Source of the DNA: Streptomyces sp.
Lineage (GTDB): Bacteria; Actinomycetota; Actinomycetes; Streptomycetales; Streptomycetaceae
Assembly (NCBI GenBank): GCA_003519485.1
Contig: DOWQ01000704.1
Coordinates: 1 to 26,136, forward strand
Length of the DNA stretch: 26,136 bases
Direction: 5' to 3'
This document shows positions 13,187 to 19,402 of this stretch, one piece after another. The position numbers and the translations under genes were made by a program. Numbering within the stretch: the first letter of the stretch is position 1; every line of letters starts with the position of its first letter. The notes beneath the pieces were generated by a model. That model was not told the DNA's origin, did no database searches, and saw only the letters and a program-made list of their open reading frames with translations.

Positions 13187-14068
13187 CTACTCGGCGTCCT
13201 CCCGGTTCTCCGGCAGGTCGACGTACCGGACACCCTTCGCGCCGCCGCAGCACTCCCGGATGGTGAGCTGCCGGGTCGGGACCCGGTAGGGCTTGAGAGC
13301 GGCACTCAGGGCCGTGGACGCGGCCGTACGGGCCTCCCGGGCGTCCCCGTCGGCCATGTCCAGCCACGGCCCGTACACGTCCGCCCTGTACGCGGCCAGG
13401 GCCTCGACGAGCCGGTGGGAGTGGACGGCCTCGGCACCGTCCGGCCAGACCGCCCGGAGGTGGTCGACGACGGTCGTGCTGTCGACGTCCTCGACTTCCT
13501 GCCCGATCGCCTCACCGGACAGGGTGCCGGCCGCGGTACGCAGCGCCAGGGCCCGCTTGCCGATCTCCTCGGCCTCGGTCTGCTTGATGAACGCGGCCCG
13601 CACGGTGATGCCGTCGCGGCCGCGGGCGAGGATGCCCGTGCCCTGCTCGGTGACGCTGATCTCCGTGGCGCGCATCCCGCGCTCGTGCGCCCCCGTCCCC
13701 AAGACGTTGTTGTTGGCGCGCCAGTCCATGACGGCCAGGCACAGCCGGGTGCCGACGCTGGAAGCCACCCCGGTGGGCAGGCTGCTGGCGTCCGGGTTCT
13801 GTGTGAGCAGGATCAGGATGATGCCGTAGGCGCGGCCCTTCTTGATGAGCTTGGTGCACAGGGCCTCGGCCTCGTCGCCGTACTCGGCGTGGGTGAACAG
13901 CTCCTGCGCCTCGTCGACGACGATGACGCGCGGCCCGAGGTTCTGCTCGGGGTACTTCTTCTCCAGCTCGCGGGTGACGCGGCGTCCGTCTGGGGCGCGG
14001 CTGCCTTTGCGGCAGACTTCCTTTCGTTCTTGGCGGCAGGAAAAGAGTCCAGATCTGGACTCTTTACA
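13187..14068 (-). pseudogene. FtsK/TraB-like DNA translocase, 5'-truncated remnant
   Basis: The minus-strand frame from just after a TGA at 14071 to the TAG at 13187 (293 codons) encodes the carboxyl half of an FtsK/SpoIIIE/TraB-type translocase. Seen in order: ERKEVCRKGSRAPDGRRVTR, LGPRVIVVDEAQELF (Walker B), ALCTKLIKKGRAYGIILILL followed by TQNPDASSLPTGVASSVGTR (the TQ/sensor region) and CLAVMDWRANNNVLG, then a helical tail. The Walker A and the amino membrane region are absent, and there is no start codon at the head of the frame. A GTG overlapping the upstream gene's TGA begins a 10-codon peptide (VITPRIHLSP) that stops immediately, probably the relic of the original start. An internal GTG at 13768 would give 193 aa without the ATPase. 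The module resembles conjugative translocases of actinomycete integrative elements. Confidence 0.75.
14042..14065. repeat. 24-bp perfect palindrome at the FtsK-like break
   Basis: AAAGAGTCCAGA followed directly by TCTGGACTCTTT, no loop. It sits exactly where the FtsK-like gene has lost its 5' part, between the relic start codon and the surviving 3' half. Confidence 0.8.
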
Positions 14069-14101
14069 TCACTTACGGCGACAGGTGAATTCGGGGAGTA
14101 A

Positions 14102-15292
14102 TCACGACCGGCCCCCGTCCACCACGTCGCGGCGCAGCTCGACAGCCTCGCGGCGGGACAGACCGAACTCCTCGCGCAGCCGGTCGATGGTCACCGGGCG
14201 GCCGGTCGAGATGACCACCCTCCGGTGCAGCCTGCGGGCCTGTCGCCGCAGATCGGACGGGGTGAGGGTGACCACCTCGGTGGCCACCTGCCGGGGCATC
14301 GCAGCGGGCACCGAACTGGTCACCTTGCGGGTCATGCCACTGGTCGCGTAGTCGTCCCAGACGAACGACCCCGGCGGCAGTGCGGCGACCGACGGAACGA
14401 CCACCTCGAGCGGCGTCTCCTCCGCCCTCACGATGGCAACCTCGGCGGTCACCTCGAGCGGCTCCGGCTGCCACGGCGACGGCAGGGTGATGGTCGCCAG
14501 CGCCGCGGCGTGACGACGCGCGGCCAGCAGCTCCAGCAACTTCCGGCGCTGCCCCTCGTCGGCACCGGCCTGCGCCCGGCCCACGGCCACCGACAGACGC
14601 CGCGCGGTACGGGCACGGCCCCGGCCTTCCGGCTTCATCTCGGCGAGGCGCGCGGCCAGGGCGACGGCCTTCACCGTCCACCGGTCCCGCGTGATCTGCT
14701 CCGCCGACCGGTCCCGCACGGCCAGCCCGAGCCGCGAGAGCATCCGCTCCCGCGCCTCCCGTGCCAGCAGCGCCGGCAGGCTGCCCGAGTCCGCGCCCGG
14801 CCTGTGGTGCCGCAGCTCGATCCCCATGGCCAAGTGCCACAGCACCGCGGCCAGCACCGGGCCGACGAACGCCCGCACGGTGCCGCCGACGAACCCCGAC
14901 TCGGCATACGCGGGGATGATCTGCACACCGGTGATGACCCACACCAGAACACCGGGCGTACCCGGGGCGCCGGTGGTGCGCAGGTTCTGCCGGGCCATGA
15001 GGGCGACGGAGAACAGGGCAGCCTCGGCCGCGGCGAACATCGCTGCCCGCTCCCACCCGCTGCCCATGTCCAGGTGGTTGGCGGCGAACCGCCACGACGT
15101 GTCCGCGCTGTACGCGGTGCAGCCGGCGGCGGCGATGGCCGCGGCCACCACAGCCCCAGGGGTACGGGCGGTGACCTTACGGGCCGCGCCGACGACCAGG
15201 GCGACTACAGCCCCGGCGACGGCCAGCAGCACCACGGCGACGATGGTAGCCAGCAGCGGGTGGGCCTGCGCCCACGAGAGGATGAAGCTCAT
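14102..15292 (-). CDS. DUF2637-type membrane protein (Spd/FtsK-associated)
   Basis: A 396-aa protein with several amino-terminal membrane segments: LLATIVAVVLLAVAGAVVAL (about residues 13-33), GAVVAAAIAAAGCTAY, MFAAAEAALFSVALMAR, and FVGPVLAAVLWHLAMGIEL. A cytosolic helical region with basic patches (ARLAEMKPEGRGRARTARRL) and a carboxyl HTH-like end (RPVTIDRLREEFGLSRREAV) follow. This is the DUF2637 arrangement found in actinomycete plasmids, integrative elements and some phages, usually directly before an FtsK/TraB gene, as here. It may link DNA to the membrane or aid plasmid-like spread. Its ATG overlaps the preceding stop; its TGA overlaps the relic GTG of the broken FtsK-like gene. Confidence 0.75.
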   Translation of the reverse strand: MSFILSWAQAHPLLATIVAVVLLAVAGAVVALVVGAARKVTARTPGAVVAAAIAAAGCTAYSADTSWRFAANHLDMGSGWERAAMFAAAEAALFSVALMARQNLRTTGAPGTPGVLVWVITGVQIIPAYAESGFVGGTVRAFVGPVLAAVLWHLAMGIELRHHRPGADSGSLPALLAREARERMLSRLGLAVRDRSAEQITRDRWTVKAVALAARLAEMKPEGRGRARTARRLSVAVGRAQAGADEGQRRKLLELLAARRHAAALATITLPSPWQPEPLEVTAEVAIVRAEETPLEVVVPSVAALPPGSFVWDDYATSGMTRKVTSSVPAAMPRQVATEVVTLTPSDLRRQARRLHRRVVISTGRPVTIDRLREEFGLSRREAVELRRDVVDGGRS

Positions 15293-15513
15293 CGCTGGCC
15301 CCCGTTCTGGAGCTGGGCGGCGAGGAGCGCGCCGACGCCCGTCGCGGTGAGGCTGTAGGCGATCGGGTCGTCATCGACCGGCCGGGACTCGCAGGCCGCG
15401 GACTCCAGCTCGTCGACGCGGGCCTGAAGGCGGTTGATCCGGTCAATCAGCGCGGGAATGTCCGTGCTGGTGTACAGCGACCATGAGGTGCTGGTGCGGG
15501 AGGGCTCGCTCAT
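15289..15513 (-). CDS. Small coiled-coil protein
   Basis: A 74-aa ORF joined to both neighbours by ATGA overlaps, so it is very likely translated. The middle IPALIDRINRLQARVDELES is a short leucine-type coiled coil; the carboxyl half SLTATGVGALLAAQLQNGGQ is weakly hydrophobic. No family recognised. It could be a small partner of the DUF2637 membrane protein. Confidence 0.65.
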   Translation of the reverse strand: MSEPSRTSTSWSLYTSTDIPALIDRINRLQARVDELESAACESRPVDDDPIAYSLTATGVGALLAAQLQNGGQR

Positions 15514-15620
15514 CGGGCACCGCCCGACCGGGCGCGGCGCAGGGCCTCGTCCATGTCCGGGTCGCTGTCGCCCGGGTGCGGGGATACGCACACGGCGGTG
15601 CGCATGAAATGATCGGTCAT
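15510..15620 (-). CDS. Tiny coupled ORF (36 aa)
   Basis: MTDHFMRTAVCVSPHPGDSD, then PDMDEALRRARSGGAR. It has a good CAGGAG 6 bases before the ATG, and its TGA overlaps the next start. Codon third positions are G/C-rich, as in real genes here. Probably a genuine micro-protein or a leader ORF that feeds ribosomes into the downstream genes. No function is apparent. Confidence 0.5.
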   Translation of the reverse strand: MTDHFMRTAVCVSPHPGDSDPDMDEALRRARSGGAR

Positions 15621-15716
15621 GCCGACTCCTGGTCTAGTCAGGTGTTCGGTGAGGGGTCGGGCGACGCGCGCGCCTCGGGTGTTCCACCACCCGGGAGCTG
15701 TCGTCCGGCCCCGCTT

Positions 15717-15929
15717 CTATTCGGTTTTCGGGTACTTCTTGATCGCGTCGTTGATGGCGGTGTAGCTCCGGCCGAGCACCTTCGCGACCTTGTAGGAGCT
15801 GCCAAGTTCGACTTTGCCGTCGGCGAGCGCCTTGCCGCGCCGCTTGAGTGCTTCGGCGAGGTGTGACTGGAGCTGTTCCACCAGCTCGTCCTCACGCTGG
15901 AACCGGACCCGCCAGGGGTCTTCGTTCAC
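15717..15929 (-). CDS. Small HTH protein
   Basis: The 70-aa product combines a helix FQREDELVEQLQSHLAEALK with a carboxyl HTH-like segment ELGSSYKVAKVLGRSYTAIN DAIKKY. The pattern 'sYkvAkvLgrSytaI.dai' is that of a helix-turn-helix of the type used to choose a binding site. The GTG at 15929 is used because the sequence upstream is not conserved-looking. The ribosome binding site is weak. Likely a regulator or a small DNA-binding accessory in the replication operon. Confidence 0.6.
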   Translation of the reverse strand: MNEDPWRVRFQREDELVEQLQSHLAEALKRRGKALADGKVELGSSYKVAKVLGRSYTAINDAIKKYPKTE

Positions 15930-15961
15930 AACGGTGAGACTATCACGGGGGGGTGCGATAG

Positions 15962-16582
15962 TCACGTGGGCTCCACAGGCTGAAGCGTCTTGAGCATCAG
16001 GAAGTCCCGCGCCTCGTACACGCATGTGCACCACGGGCAGACGAGCCGCGTCTCGCCAGCCCGGTGCCGCAGCACCGCACCGCAAATGACGCTGGACGCG
16101 TCCACCGCGACACACTGCCCGATCCGCCGACCCCGGTCCGGGACCACCCCCACGATCGACAGCGCCGCGCCCTCCGTCTCGCGCACCTCGCGGGCAAGGT
16201 CACCGGCGGCCGGGTAGCTGGCCGCGATCCAGTCCAGGCTCATCCCAAGCCAGCGGGCGGCGGCGAGGACCCGCCGCTCCACACTGCCCTCGATGGCGGG
16301 CTGCCCCCAGCCGCGTGCCCGTTGCACGTCGGATCGCCACGACTCCAGCACAAGAGCGATGCCCCCGTAGCGGAGATCGAGGACCGCCTCGTTCACTGGC
16401 AGCGGCGGCGCCGCGCGCCCGCTGGAGACACGCTCGGCGCCCGAGCGGGCTCCGGGGGCCAGGAAGCCCTCCAAGGCCCTGTACGCCACGGGGAGCCGCT
16501 CCAGGCGCCGGGCCGTCGCCAGCGAGCACGCCGAGCAAAGGTAGCCGTCGGTCTCGTTTCGCTCGCAGAGTTGGCAGATCAT
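15962..16582 (-). CDS. Zinc-ribbon protein
   Basis: A 206-aa protein with two zinc-binding pairs at each end: MICQLCERNETDGYLCSACS (amino) and ICGAVLRHRAGETRLVCPWC (carboxyl). Between them is a helical region with PVNEAVLDLRYGGIALVLES and AARWLGMSLDWIAASYPAAG, the latter HTH-like. Related proteins are common in Streptomyces phages and prophages beside replication genes, without an assigned function. Start ATG overlaps the HNH gene stop, with GGAGG upstream. DNA or RNA binding is inferred. Confidence 0.65.
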   Translation of the reverse strand: MICQLCERNETDGYLCSACSLATARRLERLPVAYRALEGFLAPGARSGAERVSSGRAAPPLPVNEAVLDLRYGGIALVLESWRSDVQRARGWGQPAIEGSVERRVLAAARWLGMSLDWIAASYPAAGDLAREVRETEGAALSIVGVVPDRGRRIGQCVAVDASSVICGAVLRHRAGETRLVCPWCTCVYEARDFLMLKTLQPVEPT

Positions 16583-17163
16583 GCGGAGACCTCCGGGCCG
16601 CAGAGGCGACCGCGGGAGCGACCCCGCCCCTTCTCGATCATGTCGCGCATGTTGTCGGCATGCGTACCGAGAGACAGATGTGCAGGATTCACGCAGGGAG
16701 GGTTGTCGCACGAGTGCATGACCAACAGCCCTTTGGGGATCGGGCCGTGGTGCAGCTCGTAGGAAAGGCGGTGAGTGCCGACGGTCCGCCCGTCGTCCCC
16801 CTGGATGGAGCCGTACCCGTGATCTCCGCGAGCCGCCGTCCACACCCAACAGCCTCCGGCAGCCGCCTTGTCGACGCGCATCCAGAATCGCGTCACTGCG
16901 TCCTCGCGCGGCCGGACCCCAAGGAGATTGCCGTGGCGCAACTGTCGTGAGTAGTGCTTCTGGCAGAGGCCGACCGCATAGTGCTTGCCGTCACAGGGGT
17001 CGGCCAGGCAGGTGTCCGCGTACTTGAGCTTCTTGTGACCTGAGATGAAACGGACGGGCTGACCCTTGGCATGGCCTATCCGGCGGTACGAGGCGGGAGC
17101 CAGTCGGGTGGGCTGGCCGCATCCGCACTCGCAGATCCTGACAAACTGATCCCGATCGGTCAT
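16579..17163 (-). CDS. HNH homing-type endonuclease
   Basis: The 194-aa product has zinc clusters (CECGCGQPTR, CDGKHYAVGLCQKHY) and then an HNH_3 domain: GGCWVWTAARGDHGYGSI, THRLSYELHHGPIPKG, VMHSCDNPPCVNPAHL (about residues 148-163) and GTHADNMRDMIEKGRGR. His150, the CDNPPC pair, His162 and Asn171 are the expected catalytic and metal residues. It is coupled (ATGA) to both neighbours within the replication operon. It may be a homing gene that became fixed in the operon, or a replication-linked nuclease. Confidence 0.88.
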   Translation of the reverse strand: MTDRDQFVRICECGCGQPTRLAPASYRRIGHAKGQPVRFISGHKKLKYADTCLADPCDGKHYAVGLCQKHYSRQLRHGNLLGVRPREDAVTRFWMRVDKAAAGGCWVWTAARGDHGYGSIQGDDGRTVGTHRLSYELHHGPIPKGLLVMHSCDNPPCVNPAHLSLGTHADNMRDMIEKGRGRSRGRLCGPEVSA

Positions 17164-17348
17164 GCCGCGCCCCGCTTCTCGACGGCGGCACCGCGGGCGG
17201 CGCGGCGCTGCTGGGCGGCGAGCATCCGCTCCGCGCGCTTGCGGGCCTGCCGCCGGTCGACCATGTTGAACGTGAGCACCACGGCGAGCATGAAGTACGT
17301 GCCGATGCTGAAGCCGATGGCGAGGAACTGGATCTCCTGGTCGGTCAT
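17160..17348 (-). CDS. Small single-pass membrane protein
   Basis: A 62-aa protein with a strong AAGGAGA site before the ATG at 17348. It has a single hydrophobic segment FLAIGFSIGTYFMLAVVLTF (about residues 8-27) followed by a very basic tail (DRRQARKRAERMLAAQQRRA). The form suits a membrane anchor with a cytosolic nucleic-acid- or protein-binding tail. Its stop overlaps the HNH start. No family known to me. Confidence 0.7.
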   Translation of the reverse strand: MTDQEIQFLAIGFSIGTYFMLAVVLTFNMVDRRQARKRAERMLAAQQRRAARGAAVEKRGAA

Positions 17349-17415
17349 CGGGTTCTCCTTCTGTGATGTGCTGGTGGGTGGCCGGCCCCGATACCCGCGG
17401 GGCCGGCCGTTTGCG

Positions 17416-19035
17416 TCAGGCGGCGGATGCATGGCCGAGGCGCTCGATGACGCCCGACACCCGGTAGATCGCCTGAAGATCGGACACGTCTCCTGCCGTA
17501 CTGCCCGGCGGGACGGGGACCCGCTGATACCGGCACCAGCCGAGCTGCTTACGGCTCGGCGGCCGGACACGCCACGGCGCGGAACGCTGAAAGAACGCGG
17601 CGGGCGCCATCTTGCGGGCGTGTGCCTCCGTCCACCGCATGGCGACACCCAACGGCGCCTCCGGGTCCTGCTGCGGCGTGCGGACCCCCTCATACGCTGT
17701 CCACCGCCGGATACGGAACATGCCGGGTCCAGAGCCCCGGACCAGGAACAGGAAGCGGTCGTCGTGGAGCGGCACGAACCAGGTACCGCGGTCCGTCTGC
17801 AGCCAGCGCACCGGGGAGCTGTGAAAGAGGTCGACGTCCTTCCACTCGACTCCGCCCAGCGCGGCTGAGGCTGCTTCATCGGCGTCATCGGCCGCCTGGA
17901 GGAGAGACCGCTCGTCCTCCGGCTCGCCGAGGTCCTTGCCCGTGAGGTCGACGATGGACGCCAGCTTGTGCCGGGTGGAGGCGCCCATCACATCGAGCAG
18001 CAGGGCGTCCTTCTTGCCTTCGTGGAGTCGCAGCGCCCGGCCGGCCATCTGGCAGTACAGGCCGGCCGACTTGGTCGGGCGGGCGATGACCGCGCAGGAC
18101 GTCCACGGCGCGTCGAATCCCTCGGTGAGGACCATGCAGTTCGTCAGCACCTGCACGTCGCCGTTCCTGTACCACTTCAGCGCGGTGGCCCTGTCCTCCC
18201 TGGGCATGTCGCCCCAGATCGTGGCGGCCACGATGCCGATGTCGTTCAAGGCGTCCGCCATGGACTGCGCCGTTGCGACGGTCGGGGTGAAGACGACGCC
18301 CGCCCGGTCCGCCGCGAACTGCCGGTAGGCGTCGGCGACCACCTCGGCGGCGCCGGAGTCGTCGAGGGCTTGGGCGAGCTGTCCGTCCTGGAGGTCGCCG
18401 GCGCGGGACTTCACCTTGTCCAGGTTCAGTCCGTCGACGACGACGCGCTTCCCGCGGACATCGACCAGGTATCCGTCGCGGATCATGTCGAGGATGTCGA
18501 GGGTGAAGACGACGTCCTGCCATACCTCGGCGAGGCCGCCATCCGTCCGGGTCATGGTGGCGGTGAAGCCTGCGGTGGGTACGCCGCGCCAGGCGCCGAA
18601 GTGTTCGAGGACCGTCATGTAGGTGCGGGCGGCCGCGTGGTGGCACTCGTCGACGATGAGGAGGCCGATGTCGCGGATGGCTTCGCGGCGGCGCTTGACG
18701 GCGAGGGTCTGGATGCTGGCGACGATGACGTCGGCGTCCTGGTGTTCGTCGCGTCCGGCTTTCACGATGCCGACGCGTAGCTGCGGGCACACGGCGCGGA
18801 TCTTCTCGGCGGCCTGCTGGATCAGTTCTTCGCGGTGGGCGATGACGAGGGCGCGCTGCCCGTTCAGCTGGCCGAGCATCTGGCTAACGAGGTTGGCGAA
18901 GACGACGGTCTTCCCTGCGCCGGTGGGCAGGACCACGGCGAGGCGGTTGTTCGGGCCCTGCCAGCCGGTGGTGAGGGCTTGGAGGGCGGCCGTCTGGTAC
19001 GGCCTGGGCTTGAATGTTTCAGGCAGTTCGGACAT
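17416..19035 (-). CDS. SF2 DEAD/DEAH-type helicase
   Basis: The 539-aa protein carries the SF2 motifs in order: RPYQTAALQAL (Q-like), VVLPTGAGKT (motif I, about residues 34-43), VIAHREEL (Ia), IVDECHH (motif II, about 127-133), GFTATMTR (III, about 156-163), AGVVFTPT (IV), VLTEGFDAP (V) and QMAGRALR (VI). This is the UvrB/RecG-like helicase type common in phage replication modules. The start at 19035 has GAGGTG upstream; the much longer open frame above it passes through the iteron region and is not coding. The carboxyl 140 residues are unusual (W/R-rich, beta) and may bind DNA. It probably unwinds the adjacent candidate origin. Confidence 0.9.
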   Translation of the reverse strand: MSELPETFKPRPYQTAALQALTTGWQGPNNRLAVVLPTGAGKTVVFANLVSQMLGQLNGQRALVIAHREELIQQAAEKIRAVCPQLRVGIVKAGRDEHQDADVIVASIQTLAVKRRREAIRDIGLLIVDECHHAAARTYMTVLEHFGAWRGVPTAGFTATMTRTDGGLAEVWQDVVFTLDILDMIRDGYLVDVRGKRVVVDGLNLDKVKSRAGDLQDGQLAQALDDSGAAEVVADAYRQFAADRAGVVFTPTVATAQSMADALNDIGIVAATIWGDMPREDRATALKWYRNGDVQVLTNCMVLTEGFDAPWTSCAVIARPTKSAGLYCQMAGRALRLHEGKKDALLLDVMGASTRHKLASIVDLTGKDLGEPEDERSLLQAADDADEAASAALGGVEWKDVDLFHSSPVRWLQTDRGTWFVPLHDDRFLFLVRGSGPGMFRIRRWTAYEGVRTPQQDPEAPLGVAMRWTEAHARKMAPAAFFQRSAPWRVRPPSRKQLGWCRYQRVPVPPGSTAGDVSDLQAIYRVSGVIERLGHASAA

Positions 19036-19059
19036 GACGGTCACCTCAGATCGGTTTTT

Positions 19060-19379
19060 GCAGGGAGTGCAGGGAGTTGCAGGGAGCAGCGCAGGGAGTT
19101 GCTCGGGACTCCGGACCTGCTTCGACCTGGGCTTTTGCAGGGAGGCAGGGAGTTGCAGGGAGTTAGCTTCAGCCTTACGTACCGGAGAGCTTGTAGTGGA
19201 ACGCGACGCATGTATGAATGCGCATGATGCGCATGACGCATGTGACGCCCGTGTGTAGTAAGGGGCTGGAGGCAACTCCCTGCAACTCCCTGCTCCCCTG
19301 CATATCCGCACGTCAGGGGCAGTGCAGGGAGTTCGCAGAGTCCCTGCGCAACTCCCTGCAAGGTCCCTGCACTCCCTGC
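19060..19379. repeat. Iteron cluster / candidate replication origin
   Basis: A 367-bp gene-free gap between the primase-polymerase and the helicase. The octamer GCAGGGAG occurs exactly eight times on the plus strand (19060, 19069, 19079, 19091, 19137, 19145, 19155, 19324) and four times inverted (19276, 19286, 19352, 19372), plus at least three near copies. The two groups face each other across a core with two tandem ATGCGCATG copies (19218-19235), flanked by GACGCATGT at 19205 and 19235. Facing iterons around a less GC-rich core beside replication genes is the usual layout of a phage or plasmid origin. Confidence 0.75.
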
Positions 19380-19402
19380 ATCGGCCCACTTCGCGGCCGG
19401 CG

